Assembly: GCA_003797895.1 (NCBI GenBank)
Contig: RKQB01000009.1
Coordinates: 145,554-209,553 of the forward strand
Length of the DNA stretch: 64,000 nt
DNA from: Cyclobacteriaceae bacterium YHN15
Lineage (GTDB): Bacteria > Bacteroidota > Bacteroidia > Cytophagales > Cyclobacteriaceae
Direction of reading: 5' to 3'
Of the stretch, positions 1-9,814 are shown in pieces; the first letter of the stretch is position 1; the number at the start of each line of letters is the position of its first letter. The position numbers and the translations under genes are program-made. The notes under the pieces were generated by a model, which worked only from the letters and a program-made list of their open reading frames with translations, was not told the origin of the DNA and did no database searches.

Positions 1-363
1 TTTTTCCAATTGTTGTTCGACCTTAGTTTCTTCTTGAGTTACCTCTTCAGAATAAAAGATCGCCTCCGCATTATTTGCCAAAGCAAAATCCAGAATTACT
101 TCTTCAGGATTCCCTTGTAGAATTACCAGATTACCACCAATTTGTTGGAGCATGGTTTTGAGGTTATCCACAGCCTCTTTGAGAAATTTTGCCCTATGAC
201 TGCCTATTTTGGACATCCCAAGCAATGATTTGCCAAATAATCTGGGATCAACACAATATACCGGGATAACTTCTTCTGATTTTTGAGATGCATAAAATAG
301 GGGTGCATGATCATGCACCCTTAAATCATTCCTAAACCAAACTATAACTCTTTTATATTTCAT
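1..363 (-). CDS. Cryptochrome DASH / photolyase family, N-terminal part only
   Basis: The minus strand opens at an ATG (361-363) and reads without a stop to the window edge, giving the first 121 residues of a longer protein. It begins with the photolyase N-terminal signature VWFRNDLRVHDHAPL at residues 9-23, followed by PVYCVDPRLFG, as in the DASH branch. This Rossmann-like domain binds the antenna cofactor; the FAD-binding helical domain lies beyond the window. Family members repair UV dimers, mainly in single-stranded DNA, or sense blue light. It is divergent from the next gene with about 106 bp between. DASH rather than class I CPD photolyase is inferred from the N-terminus only. Confidence 0.85.
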   Translation of the reverse strand, partial: MKYKRVIVWFRNDLRVHDHAPLFYASQKSEEVIPVYCVDPRLFGKSLLGMSKIGSHRAKFLKEAVDNLKTMLQQIGGNLVILQGNPEEVILDFALANNAEAIFYSEEVTQEETKVEQQLEK

Positions 364-469
364 CTAAAGAACCAACAGCTTGTTAAATAAAAGTGTTTGG
401 TGAATACCTGGAATAATGTTTTATTACCTGACATTTATAATTTTCATTTCCTCTTAAAGAATAGTTTTC

Positions 470-1027
470 ATGAAAAAATCAATATTGATCGCCTTATTTC
501 TTATTAGTTTGCAACTTTCTGCCCAAGACAAACCTGGAAATCAACAATTTTGGGAGAGCTTGAAAAATCATTGTGGAAAAGCTTATGAGGGAGAAAATAT
601 GACCCCTTCAGAAAATGATCCATTCTCCGGAAATAAATTGGTAATGCATTTAGTGGATTGCGGGGATAATTTTATCCACATTCCATTCTTTGTAGGGGAT
701 GATAAGTCCAGAACATGGGTATTGACTATGGAAAATGGCCTAATTAAACTCAAGCACGATCACAGACATGAAGACGGGACTGAAGATAAAATCACCCAAT
801 ATGGTGGTATTGCTTCCAATACCGGTATGGCCGGAATCCAGGTTTTCCCCGCTGACCAGGAAACCACTGAACTTATTCCCTATGCTGCCAATAATGTGTG
901 GTGGATAACTTTGGATGAAAATTCTTTTACATATAATCTTAGAAGAATAGGCTCAGAGCGATTCTTCTCCGTCAAGTTTGACCTCACTAAGGAGGTGGAA
1001 AGTCCTGGCCCGGCATGGGGATGGTGA
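470..1027 (+). CDS. Exported protein of unknown function
   Basis: This 185-residue protein starts with a Sec signal peptide, with likely cleavage after LQLSAQ near residue 19. The mature part has the segments HCGKAYEG, a paired LVDCGDNFIHIPFFVGDD and a Trp-rich tail ending PGPAWGW. Two cysteines (in NHCGK and VDCGD) could form a disulfide. I recognise it as a conserved secreted-protein type in Bacteroidota but know no function. It stands alone, divergent from the cryptochrome gene and 182 bp before the next plus-strand gene. Confidence 0.75.
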   Translation: MKKSILIALFLISLQLSAQDKPGNQQFWESLKNHCGKAYEGENMTPSENDPFSGNKLVMHLVDCGDNFIHIPFFVGDDKSRTWVLTMENGLIKLKHDHRHEDGTEDKITQYGGIASNTGMAGIQVFPADQETTELIPYAANNVWWITLDENSFTYNLRRIGSERFFSVKFDLTKEVESPGPAWGW

Positions 1028-1196
1028 TTTAGTTAGAAAAATTTATAGTACAAATTTCAAATGTCATTTTCCCTGTTTATTGAATCTCGGGTTTCTTGAA
1101 ATTTATATAGAATAATTGACACTTATCCACAACGCTTTAAAAAATTGATTAGGGAAGAAATCCCAAAGAGCTTTACTGTTTGTTTTGAGAACTCCG

Positions 1197-1204
1197 TATC
1201 TTTG
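1197..1204 (+). promoter_or_regulatory. Possible -7 element TATCTTTG directly before a start codon
   Basis: TATCTTTG matches the Bacteroidota -7 consensus TAnnTTTG and ends 5 bp before the ATG at 1210. A TTTG lies upstream at 1179-1182, but the 14-bp spacer is shorter than the usual 17-21. If used, transcription would start at or near the start codon. Confidence 0.35.
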
Positions 1205-1209
1205 GGTAA

Positions 1210-2280
1210 ATGGTCATTAGCTATATTTTTAAAAGAGTTTTTATATTAATAGTTATTCTATTAATACCTTGGTCTACTTATGCCCAATCCTCTCTTCTTT
1301 TTGAAGAGGAGGAAATCTTGGAAATTACTCTTTCGGGAGATCTTAATTCCCTTTTCAAAGACAGGTCAGGTAAACCAGAGAATTTTGATATCAATCTGAG
1401 TTATATGGACTTAGAAAGACAACATACTTCGATACCATTGAGAGCCAGAACCAGAGGAAAGTTCAGAAGAAGGCCTGGGTTTTGTAAATACCCTCCTATT
1501 CGTTTGAATTTTCGTAAAAGAGATGTTAAAAATACCATATTTGAAGACCAGGACAAATTAAAACTTGTCATGCCTTGCCGAGGCGAAAAATACGTTTTGA
1601 GAGAATACCTCGCCTATAAAATCTACAATCTACTTTCAGACTATAGTTTTAGGGTAAGATTACTTAAAGTAAACCTGGAAGATTCAAACCCCAAAGCGAA
1701 AAAGCAAGATAGCTTTTTCGCTTTTGTGATCGAAGAAGAGCAACAATTGGCCTCACGCACAGATATGATTGAAATCGGTCAGGATTTGATACGACCCAAC
1801 GATTTGGAGCCTAATGAATTCCTGAAGATGGCCTTGTTCCAATATATGATCGGAAATACTGACTGGTCTGTACAATTCAGGCAAAACATAAAACTTCTAC
1901 AAAATGTGGACAATGGGGAATTAGTGGGTGTTCCCTATGATTTTGACCATGCAGGTATAGTATTGGCGCCTTATGCAAAACCCGCTGAAGAATTGAACCT
2001 AAAGGATATCAGAGAAAGAAGGTATAGAGGTTATTGTGTGCCAAACATGGCTTCTTTTGATGATGTTTTTGAATTTTATAATCAAAAGAAGGAAGAAATT
2101 TATTCTGTCTACTTAAATAATGATTTGCTTGAAAAAAACTATAAAAATTTCATAGTTAAATACCTGGATGAGTTTTACAGAACCATCAATAATCCCAGAC
2201 GTGCCCAAATTGATATGCAGTATCCATGTGATCCTTTGGGCACAGGGAACGTTATCATTAAAGGTTTAAGGGAAAATTGA
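1210..2280 (+). CDS. Exported protein, possibly CotH-kinase-like
   Basis: The protein has 356 residues with an N-terminal signal peptide ending near IPWSTYAQ (residue 26). The middle contains KLVMPCRGEKYVLREYLAYK, and later GNTDWSVQFRQNIKLL is followed by LVGVPYDFDHAG. The order Asn-Asp-Trp, a basic patch, then Asp-Phe-Asp resembles the catalytic layout of CotH-type atypical protein kinases, which phosphorylate secreted proteins. That assignment is inference from motif spacing, with no close homologue recognised. The last residues carry no sorting signal. An alternative is a conserved Bacteroidota surface protein without kinase activity. Confidence 0.7.
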   Translation: MVISYIFKRVFILIVILLIPWSTYAQSSLLFEEEEILEITLSGDLNSLFKDRSGKPENFDINLSYMDLERQHTSIPLRARTRGKFRRRPGFCKYPPIRLNFRKRDVKNTIFEDQDKLKLVMPCRGEKYVLREYLAYKIYNLLSDYSFRVRLLKVNLEDSNPKAKKQDSFFAFVIEEEQQLASRTDMIEIGQDLIRPNDLEPNEFLKMALFQYMIGNTDWSVQFRQNIKLLQNVDNGELVGVPYDFDHAGIVLAPYAKPAEELNLKDIRERRYRGYCVPNMASFDDVFEFYNQKKEEIYSVYLNNDLLEKNYKNFIVKYLDEFYRTINNPRRAQIDMQYPCDPLGTGNVIIKGLREN

Positions 2281-2381
2281 AATAGGGATCCGTTCCCGGA
2301 TAAGGGCATGCTTTTTCATGCAGATCAATAATTGCAATAATTAGAAATAGTTAAAATTTGATCAATTCATATAAAACAAAA

Positions 2382-3320
2382 ATGAAAAAGTTATCCACAT
2401 TGGTTCTGCTTTTAATTTCTATAAACGCATTTTCCCAGGAAAAGACCTTAGCTGAAAAACTCGGTTATGGAAAAACAGATAAACTTTTGATCATCCATGC
2501 AGATGATATCGGAATGGCACATTCAGAAAATGTGGCCACCATAAGTGCACTTAAAAACGGTGTTGTCAATTCCACCAGCATCATGATGCCTTGTGCCTGG
2601 TCAACCGAAGTTGGGGAACTGATCAAGGATTTGCCAGATCTGGACATTGGGGTTCATATCACTTTAACCAATGAATGGCATACCTACAAATATGCTCCGA
2701 TCGCCTCCAAATCTGAGGTACCAGGATTGGTTGGCCCTGACGGTTTTATGTATAAGGACTGTGAATCTGTGGCGCAAAACGCCAGTCCTGAAGAAGTTGA
2801 AAAAGAAATGAGGGCGCAAATTGAAGCAGCATTTAAAATCGGAATCAAACCGACACATCTGGACTCGCACATGGGCTGTGTCTTTTTTGGCAGACCAGAA
2901 TATTTGGCTTCTTACATTAAACTTTCCAAGGAATATGGAATTCCTGCCATGCTGAACAAAGAAATGGTGGAAGGAGTCATAAAGCCAAATCCTAAACTAT
3001 TTAAAGACATAGATGTGGATAACTTAATTTTAATTGAAAGAGTGGCTATAGCTTCTACAAACCAATATGATGCTGTAGGAATGGAGACTTTCTATACCGA
3101 TTTATTGAATAATCTGGAATCAGGAGTTACAGTATTGTTGAATCATATAGCCTATAATGATGCAGAAATGCAGGCAATTACGACCGGATTTACCCATTGG
3201 CATGCCAAATGGAGACAGGATGATTATGATTTCTTCACAAGTCAGAAAGCAAAATACCTGATAGCGGCCAACAATATCAAACTAATTACGTGGAAAGAAA
3301 TTGGTAAAGTAGCAAAGTAA
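2382..3320 (+). CDS. ChbG/YdjC-family carbohydrate deacetylase, exported
   Basis: YdjC/ChbG enzymes remove N-acetyl groups from small sugars such as diacetylchitobiose using a metal site. The metal-binding signature HADDIG (residues 39-44), the GVHITL strand (His92) and THLDSHMG (residues 158-165) are all present, so the enzyme looks intact. I start at the ATG at 2382 and not the in-frame TTG at 2358, because it places the signal peptide (cleaved near NAFSQ, residue 19) at the N-terminus. The product is 312 residues. Export suggests action on sugars in the periplasm. It is followed after 28 bp by a lipoprotein gene and may be co-transcribed with it. Confidence 0.87.
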   Translation: MKKLSTLVLLLISINAFSQEKTLAEKLGYGKTDKLLIIHADDIGMAHSENVATISALKNGVVNSTSIMMPCAWSTEVGELIKDLPDLDIGVHITLTNEWHTYKYAPIASKSEVPGLVGPDGFMYKDCESVAQNASPEEVEKEMRAQIEAAFKIGIKPTHLDSHMGCVFFGRPEYLASYIKLSKEYGIPAMLNKEMVEGVIKPNPKLFKDIDVDNLILIERVAIASTNQYDAVGMETFYTDLLNNLESGVTVLLNHIAYNDAEMQAITTGFTHWHAKWRQDDYDFFTSQKAKYLIAANNIKLITWKEIGKVAK

Positions 3321-3348
3321 GGTTTAATATTGTCAAAAATTCAGGACT

Positions 3349-3936
3349 ATGTCTTTAAATACCAGTTATTCTCGATTTCTATTTAGAATATTAGTGCTAT
3401 TCAGTGCCAGTCTAATTTCTTCCTGCAGTAATAATGAATGTTCTGATTCCTTATTTGATGTAACTTCAGTTGAACTTAACCCCAGAACTTGGAGTTTGGG
3501 TTCAAATGGAAACGAACCATGGGACAATTCAGCAGGATTACCTGTCAACCGCTTATTGGTGAGAATAGACATGAATAAAACCTATAGCACCATACCTGAC
3601 TTGGACGCTGATTGTTTGCCCAAATTTAAAATCAACAATAGGGCAAAAAGTATCAAACTGTTCAGTAGTCAAAACTTCAATGACGTACTAGCGGCAGGCC
3701 AGGATCTTTTTCCCATTTGTGCTTTTACTTTCGACCCCGGAAATTTCATTTCCGGAGAAGATTTTTTGACCAGCTATTTCAATGAATCCAACTTTACCTC
3801 ATTCTATTTTGTTTTCAACCAAAATCCGCAGCTTGAAGCTACTCACATATTAAGAATGGTAGTGGATTTCGAAGATGGTTCCATGATTGAATCTGCACCA
3901 ATAGAGGTTCTGATTAAACCCATTCAAACCAATTAA
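3349..3936 (+). CDS. Putative lipoprotein of unknown function
   Basis: The 195-residue product has a lipoprotein signal: a hydrophobic N-terminus ending in SASLISSCSNN, with lipobox Cys26. The rest looks like an all-beta domain with conserved-looking cysteines (CSDS, DADCLP, FPICAF). I do not recognise the family; it resembles short Bacteroidota lipoproteins of unknown function that sit beside surface polysaccharide genes. It follows the YdjC gene by 28 bp and is closed by a terminator hairpin at 3961-3995. Confidence 0.7.
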   Translation: MSLNTSYSRFLFRILVLFSASLISSCSNNECSDSLFDVTSVELNPRTWSLGSNGNEPWDNSAGLPVNRLLVRIDMNKTYSTIPDLDADCLPKFKINNRAKSIKLFSSQNFNDVLAAGQDLFPICAFTFDPGNFISGEDFLTSYFNESNFTSFYFVFNQNPQLEATHILRMVVDFEDGSMIESAPIEVLIKPIQTN

Positions 3937-3960
3937 TTTTTAAAAGTAAAACAGAAAAAC

Positions 3961-3997
3961 TGACCTGCTTAAAATTGGTGGGTCATTTTTTTGAATT
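3961..3997 (+). terminator. Rho-independent terminator
   Basis: TGACC at 3961 pairs with GGTCA around 3981-3985 across an AT-rich loop and is followed directly by seven T residues. It sits 25 bp after the lipoprotein stop codon. Confidence 0.6.
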
Positions 3998-4063
3998 TGA
4001 TTACTTGGCTTAGTTAAAAAAGGGCTTTATCTTTAAAAATATCACTTTCCCCAAATTAATCCC

Positions 4064-6466
4064 ATGATAAGAGCGTACAATTTTATTCTCTTTTTCATCC
4101 TATTCATAAGCGCCTGTAGAAAAGAAGACTCATGGTCAGATTTTTCTTCATTGCTTGTGGATGTTGAGAGTATAAATGGAAATCCGGAATACCTTTCAAG
4201 TCCATTTGTAACTGCAGGGGATAGGGTTTATATGGTGGGCCACCAAGACGGAAGTTTCCCTGATTTAGGATGGCATGTTCAGGGGGAAATGGGGGGAATT
4301 TGGAATCACCCGATAAAACTAATGGATGGTTTTACAGCAGCTATCCGAACAGGAGAAAGGTCTTATTGCCTGGATAAAGCGGATGAATTCATCAATTATC
4401 CTTTCGCGAATAAGCATAGATATTCAAAATCAGTACCTGGAATACTTATTACAAGATTTCAATTTGTACCTGATAATCAGCAGTGTATCGTCATTGAATT
4501 CACATTTGAAAATGTGGATAATTCCAAAAAGCAAATTGAATTTGAATTTACGGGACATACTGACCTTATGCCTGTTTGGCTAGGTGAACGGGCAGGTATA
4601 ATAGATGATGTGGATAACTTGACTATTGATGAAGAAAGGATGGCCTGGAGAGGAAAGGATGAAAGGAATGAATGGTACGTTTTATTTGGTTCTGATCAAA
4701 AAGCCAAAATGATTGAAGGCCCTTCTTCTATCTGCAATTATTCCCCCCAAGGAAATGGAAAAGAAGGAAGACTCAACTACAATATAACCCTTCCGGAAAA
4801 TGGAACAAGATCCGTTCGTTTTATTATTGCTGGTTCCTATTTAAACCAAAAAGAGGTTGAAAAAACCTATGATATGCTCCTAAATCATTCTGAAAACTTC
4901 CTGAAGGAAAAGAGAAATCATTACGAGCAGATTGCTTCCAAAGCAAAATTGACTATAGATGACAAACAACTGCAGAAAGCTTACGAATGGGTAAAATATA
5001 ATACAGAATGGTTGGTCAGGGAAGTTCCTGAGATTGGAAGAGGGCTTGGTGCGGGTATGCCGGATTACCCTTGGTGGTTTGGGGTAGATAATGAATATGC
5101 ACTTAAAGGAGCCATTGCAACAGGCAGAAAAGATCTGGTATATAAAACAATTGAACTTATCCACAAGCTTTCTGAAACCAATGGGAATGGGAAAATTGTG
5201 CATGAAGTGAGTACGAACGGTGTGGTTTTCAATCCCGGTAATATTAATGAAACGCCTCAATTTGCCTCATTAATCTGGTGGGTTTACCAATGGACAGGAG
5301 ATAAGGATTTTTTATCACAATATTACCCGACCATAGTCGACGGTCTCAAATGGCTCATGGAAGAAAATGATAAGGATAATAATTTATTTCCTGATGGTTA
5401 TGGTATGATGGAAATACATGGCCTGGAATCAGAAATGATAGATGTGGCCTCTTACACCCAAAAAGCATTTGAAGACGCTGCAAAAATGGCTTTCGAAATG
5501 GGGGAAAAAGAAAGAGCTGAAAGTTATCAACAAACTGCCTTTAATTTAAAAGAAAAAATAAATAAAGAATTTTGGGTGGAAGAATTCAGCTCTTTCGCAG
5601 ATTTTATAGGTACAACTACCGAAGCCCTACATTTAATCGATGCCGCAATAATCAGAGCTGACACCTTGAATAAACCTTGGGCGGTGGAGGAGTTAAAAGC
5701 CACCAAGAGAAAGTTATCCACATATCCTAAAAATAAAAAACAGGGATTTGTCATTTTCCACAACTGGGTAGTGAACACTCCTATGGAGATGAAAATTGCA
5801 GACCAGGAAAAAGCCATCAGGGCATTGGACAAAGGAAGCCGGTTTGTAAACCCCTTTGGTGTATTTGTCACGGGTATTGACAGAGATGAGTCCTCAGAAA
5901 TGGAGGATGGGTCTTTTTCAGGAAGTAAGGTGTTTTCCTATACCGGGGCTGTCATGACACTCCCAACCGGAGTACAGGCTATTGCCGAAAATAACTATGG
6001 AAGACCTGACAAAGCTTTGAATTATCTCCATAAGATGACACGTTCATTTAGTTTTGCCTTACCTGGATCTATTTATGAGGTTTCCCCTGATTATGGAATG
6101 ATGGCACAGGCCTGGAATCTCTATGCCTACGCTGTTCCCATCATTACCCAATTTTTTGGCATTCAGCCGGAGGCCCATAATAAAGTTATCCACATAATGC
6201 CACTGCTTCCGGAATCCTGGAATAACTCCAAATTGGAAAATGTGCTGATTGGCGACAATAAGATAGATATCGCTTTTGTTAAATCAACTCTTGGATTATC
6301 TGCTCAGATCATTCAAAATCAAAATGATTGGGAAATACATTTTAAAGTACCAAGGAAGGATTATGAACAAGTGATTCTGAATGGTAAGCACTTGGAAATT
6401 GGGGACAGTGAATGGATAGAGATTATATTGAATGAAAAATCAAATACGATAGAATTATTAAAATAA
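4064..6466 (+). CDS. Six-hairpin glycosidase, lipoprotein (glycogen-debranching-like)
   Basis: The 800-residue protein starts with a lipoprotein signal (FILFISACRK, lipobox Cys18). Residues about 30-290 look like an N-terminal beta-sandwich with many Trp and Gly. From about 295 on, alternating helices with the segments MPDYPWWFGVDNEYALKG (about 330-348), NETPQFASLIWWVYQW (about 396-411) and FHNWVVNTPMEM resemble the (alpha/alpha)6 toroid of GH15/GH63/GH78-like and debranching enzymes. The probable role is hydrolysis of an oligosaccharide at the cell surface. Substrate and GH family cannot be assigned from motifs alone. A weak -7-like TATCTTTA at 4028 lies upstream. Confidence 0.75.
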   Translation: MIRAYNFILFFILFISACRKEDSWSDFSSLLVDVESINGNPEYLSSPFVTAGDRVYMVGHQDGSFPDLGWHVQGEMGGIWNHPIKLMDGFTAAIRTGERSYCLDKADEFINYPFANKHRYSKSVPGILITRFQFVPDNQQCIVIEFTFENVDNSKKQIEFEFTGHTDLMPVWLGERAGIIDDVDNLTIDEERMAWRGKDERNEWYVLFGSDQKAKMIEGPSSICNYSPQGNGKEGRLNYNITLPENGTRSVRFIIAGSYLNQKEVEKTYDMLLNHSENFLKEKRNHYEQIASKAKLTIDDKQLQKAYEWVKYNTEWLVREVPEIGRGLGAGMPDYPWWFGVDNEYALKGAIATGRKDLVYKTIELIHKLSETNGNGKIVHEVSTNGVVFNPGNINETPQFASLIWWVYQWTGDKDFLSQYYPTIVDGLKWLMEENDKDNNLFPDGYGMMEIHGLESEMIDVASYTQKAFEDAAKMAFEMGEKERAESYQQTAFNLKEKINKEFWVEEFSSFADFIGTTTEALHLIDAAIIRADTLNKPWAVEELKATKRKLSTYPKNKKQGFVIFHNWVVNTPMEMKIADQEKAIRALDKGSRFVNPFGVFVTGIDRDESSEMEDGSFSGSKVFSYTGAVMTLPTGVQAIAENNYGRPDKALNYLHKMTRSFSFALPGSIYEVSPDYGMMAQAWNLYAYAVPIITQFFGIQPEAHNKVIHIMPLLPESWNNSKLENVLIGDNKIDIAFVKSTLGLSAQIIQNQNDWEIHFKVPRKDYEQVILNGKHLEIGDSEWIEIILNEKSNTIELLK

Positions 6467-6543
6467 TCATAAGAATATTCAATGTTTTGATAGTTTTGCT
6501 TTTGAAACCTTAATTTTGCACACAAATCTTTTAAGATTGGTAT

Positions 6544-7053
6544 ATGAAAGTTCCCAAAATCCGTCTCTTCTTTTTTCGAATTAACTTCTGGGACAGGATT
6601 ATAGAAATCCTTGGGTTTTCGGCATTGGTGATTTTATGGGTAATGACTTACCATTACCAACATCTTGGAGCGGAATTAATGCCGGAAGACTATGACTTTT
6701 TTCAAAACCCAAGTGAATATTGGGCAAGCAAAATGACTTATAGTATTCCGGTGATAGCCACCATTCTTTATTTGGGAATAACTATTTACAATACCAAAAC
6801 GAGATACACGGATTACCCAATTAATGAAAATCCCGAAAAGGCCGAGAAATTATCCCAAATCAACCAGAAACTTTGGAGATGGTTGAAATTCATGCTCATC
6901 TTAATGTTTTTATTGATAGAATACTTTTCTTTTCACAGTGGCTCGGGCTTTGGAACAGGTGTTCCAAAATGGTTTATGGTGGCATTCCCATTAATGCTTT
7001 TTGGACCGGTAATCTATTTTTTTATTGAATTCTCTCAAAACCAATTGGAATGA
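6544..7053 (+). CDS. Small polytopic membrane protein, unknown function
   Basis: The protein has 169 residues and three to four hydrophobic helices: about residues 20-38, 60-78, 112-130 and 145-163. The first loop contains MPEDYDFFQNPSEYWASK, which loosely recalls DUF1648-like proteins, but the match is too weak to assign. The C-terminus ends in EFSQNQLE on one side of the membrane. It is convergent with the DUF5916 gene with only 2 bp between stop codons, so no separate terminator fits between them. Confidence 0.65.
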   Translation: MKVPKIRLFFFRINFWDRIIEILGFSALVILWVMTYHYQHLGAELMPEDYDFFQNPSEYWASKMTYSIPVIATILYLGITIYNTKTRYTDYPINENPEKAEKLSQINQKLWRWLKFMLILMFLLIEYFSFHSGSGFGTGVPKWFMVAFPLMLFGPVIYFFIEFSQNQLE

Positions 7054-7055
7054 CT

Positions 7056-9272
7056 TTAAATATTGAACCAATAGTTCAGTTTCATGATAAGTGATCTTTG
7101 CTTTGGCATAAAAGTAGAAGGGAAATAGTTGTCGGTATATACTATGAAAAAGTCAGATACAGGAGCATAACGCCATTGAAGTCTAGTGTTGATATTCAGG
7201 TTATCAATTTGATTATTGTATTGTACGAAAGTTGTCCAAAATAAACTTTTTGTAAAGGTCAGGTCAATCCTTGGACCTATAAGAAACAAATCCGCTGAGT
7301 TTTGGGGTTCAGGGAGCCTGATGTTATTGTAACTGAAGTTCATGGAAATATTAGCCAAGTAACCCATTCTGTAATTCATGGTACCTCCTATTGATTTAAT
7401 ATTCCCGGTAAAATATTCTCCAAAGTCCCCTCTTAAAGTCAAATAAAGTGTTTTTCTGGCATTACCCATATATCTAAACCCCAGGAAAGTATTTCTGTAA
7501 TCAGTACCACTTTCCAAGGGTATTCCCCCTGTTCGGGTAGGGTCAAAAGATGCAAACAGGTAAGTGTACCTATTGCTTAAATTAACAGTAAGTCTGGAAA
7601 GAGACTGAAATTGAACAGAATAATAGGCGGAATGTAGCTCATCTGTAATCCCTAAAGTTTCATTCCACAAAACCTCGCTTTCAACTCCGGGACCATGTCG
7701 ATTAATAAACCTTGAAACAGGAAAAAAAAGATATTCAAATTTTGAAGCTATTCTTTGATAATCTCTTCTTGGAGTAAAACCAACTTCAGGGTTAAAGTTT
7801 TCCCCAATATTTGAATAGGCCAAACTTGCTGTCATGTGTATATCGTTATAATTCAGCTGCCCATGTAGCGCATTTGAATTTTCGGGATTTTCATACTCTA
7901 AGGTCTTGTGAAAGAAAAATTTTCCAGTCCATCTATTGTCCTCGGAGGCTAAATTATAATCAACCCCCACCAACCTATTGTATTGAGTAGGGTTAAAAAG
8001 GGGTAAGCTCCCCTCAGCGTTTAATGTTTCCCTATCAATTAAGATAAGGCCTACATTTGAACGGGAAAACACCTTTTTTTGTAAAGCCGCCACCGTAAAA
8101 TTTTTACCCGCAATTCCTCTTGAATCATCTGTAGCCGTTTGCATGTTCATCAATCCAATTCTCCAATCTTCATTCAACTTTCCGCTTAACCTCCCCCCGA
8201 ATAAAATTTGATTTTGAACATTTTGACCCGTGGTCTCATCTCTGTCAACGCCGATTCTTCTGGAGAAAAAAGGGCGGACATTTAAGGTCCCAAAATCAGC
8301 AAAAAGGTCGGCATTTTCCAAAAAAAACTGTCTCCTCTCAGGAAAGAATATTTCAAAACGGTCAAGGTTGGTCACTTGTTCATCAACTTCAACTTGGGAA
8401 AAATCAGGATTGACTGTCAGATCCAAATTCAAAGCAGGCCCAACGCTTATTTTTGCATCACCGCCGAATGTAGGTTTTACCGGATTGGATGTCTCTTCTA
8501 TAAAGTTCCTATCCGTGGCTATAGCGGCATAAGGAATTAGGGATAGATTAGCTCCCTCCTTTTTTAGAGGTTCAGAAAAGATCAATTTTCTGGTAAATGC
8601 CAGAGCAATTACCGAGAAATTTCTGGGAATTGGAGTCCAGGTACTTCGCTCGTTATATTCACTGTCAATCCTATAAAAATTGACATTCCAATTTGAAGCA
8701 CCATCATTATACCTCAATGTGGAAAAAGGAATTGCTGCCTCAACAATCCAATGATCTTCATAAATTTTGGCTGAAGAATACCACTTATTGTCCCAAGCAA
8801 GATTAAGATCTGTCTGTTGCATACCCCCATTAGCAATCAACGATTCGCGTTGAACCCCATAAGGATTGACTCCAAATTGAAAAGCATTGGTATTATCATT
8901 GAAAGTATCGAAAACGAAACTTATCCCATCATTTTGTTCTCCCCTATAATCTCTTCTCAATGAGGTGCTGATATATTTATCCCTTGGGCCAAGATTATAC
9001 ATTACTGCGGCTATGTAAATGAATTTCTCATCATAAACAATCCTTACTTTTGATTGAACTTTGGCAAGAGAAGTATCAGAAGGAAAAAATTGGTAAAAGT
9101 CAGTAGCCCAATTCCCTTCTTCCCAAACGGATTCATCCAGCACCCCATCTAAATTGATCGGTATGTTTATTTTATCTGCTATCAATGCAGGATATTTATA
9201 TGCAATATCTTCCTGTTGAGCTGAAACAGAAAAACAAAAAAGAAAAAAGAAAATTGTAATTAAAGGCTTCAT
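7056..9272 (-). CDS. DUF5916 outer-membrane protein with CBM9-like N-terminus
   Basis: The 738-residue protein has a signal peptide (cleaved near SVSAQQ, residue 19). Residues about 35-210 contain INLDGVLDESVWEEG and FIYIAAVMYN, the pattern of the carbohydrate-binding-module-9-like domain in this family. Residues about 240-738 are a series of amphipathic strands ending in an aromatic residue pattern (LIMKLNYWFNI), as expected for a DUF5916 beta-barrel. The family is widespread in Bacteroidota and its substrate is unknown. The gene stands alone, 118 bp downstream of yjbQ. Confidence 0.82.
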   Translation of the reverse strand: MKPLITIFFFLFCFSVSAQQEDIAYKYPALIADKINIPINLDGVLDESVWEEGNWATDFYQFFPSDTSLAKVQSKVRIVYDEKFIYIAAVMYNLGPRDKYISTSLRRDYRGEQNDGISFVFDTFNDNTNAFQFGVNPYGVQRESLIANGGMQQTDLNLAWDNKWYSSAKIYEDHWIVEAAIPFSTLRYNDGASNWNVNFYRIDSEYNERSTWTPIPRNFSVIALAFTRKLIFSEPLKKEGANLSLIPYAAIATDRNFIEETSNPVKPTFGGDAKISVGPALNLDLTVNPDFSQVEVDEQVTNLDRFEIFFPERRQFFLENADLFADFGTLNVRPFFSRRIGVDRDETTGQNVQNQILFGGRLSGKLNEDWRIGLMNMQTATDDSRGIAGKNFTVAALQKKVFSRSNVGLILIDRETLNAEGSLPLFNPTQYNRLVGVDYNLASEDNRWTGKFFFHKTLEYENPENSNALHGQLNYNDIHMTASLAYSNIGENFNPEVGFTPRRDYQRIASKFEYLFFPVSRFINRHGPGVESEVLWNETLGITDELHSAYYSVQFQSLSRLTVNLSNRYTYLFASFDPTRTGGIPLESGTDYRNTFLGFRYMGNARKTLYLTLRGDFGEYFTGNIKSIGGTMNYRMGYLANISMNFSYNNIRLPEPQNSADLFLIGPRIDLTFTKSLFWTTFVQYNNQIDNLNINTRLQWRYAPVSDFFIVYTDNYFPSTFMPKQRSLIMKLNYWFNI

Positions 9273-9390
9273 TTAGGAAATGAGAATATTTCCCAAAATA
9301 GACATTATGCAATGGCTGTTTTTATTGGAATTATATCAATGGTAAAATTCTGGTTTAACTTCTAAAATTGATATAAATAACGACAAAAAA

Positions 9391-9813
9391 TTAAAGCCCC
9401 ATTGCTGTTAGGATCAATTTCCTAGGACCTCCATGATTTCGGAATTCACATAAATAAATGCCTTGCCAGGTACCCAGCATCAGTTTACCATGACCTATAG
9501 GAATCTGCAAACTGCTTCCGAAAATGCTGCTTTTTAAATGTGCTGGCATATCATCCGGCCCCTCATAATCATGGATAAATTTCGAATAAGTTTCTGGTAT
9601 AATGTCATTTATAAATGTTTCAAAATCTTTTCTTACAGTCGGGTCTGCATTTTCATTGATCGTTAAGCCTGCTGATGTATGCTGTATAAAAATATTCAAA
9701 ATACCTGTCTCAATAGATTCTAGCTGAGGAAATTCATTTATTATCACATCGGTAATGATATGAAAACCCCGAGGGTAAGGTCTCAGCTTTATGGATTTTT
9801 GATAACACTTCAT
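9391..9813 (-). CDS. YjbQ (UPF0047) family protein
   Basis: This 140-residue protein matches the YjbQ/UPF0047 fold along its full length. The hallmark IFIQHTSAGLTINENADP is at residues about 46-63, and the C-terminal half has the GHGKLMLGTWQGIYLCEF strand and a final His-Gly-Gly. E. coli YjbQ has a minor thiamine-phosphate-synthase-like activity in vitro; the physiological role is unsettled. The gene begins 1 bp after the radA stop codon, so the two are almost certainly co-transcribed and perhaps translationally coupled. Confidence 0.9.
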   Translation of the reverse strand: MKCYQKSIKLRPYPRGFHIITDVIINEFPQLESIETGILNIFIQHTSAGLTINENADPTVRKDFETFINDIIPETYSKFIHDYEGPDDMPAHLKSSIFGSSLQIPIGHGKLMLGTWQGIYLCEFRNHGGPRKLILTAMGL

Positions 9814-9814
9814 A

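Noticed and set aside
2306..2321. GCATG/CATGC hairpin before the YdjC gene
   Set aside because: No T-run and a 5-bp stem; too weak to call a terminator.
5527..5871. 114-residue minus-strand ORF inside the glycosidase gene
   Set aside because: Shadow of the 800-residue gene; no motif or start signal.
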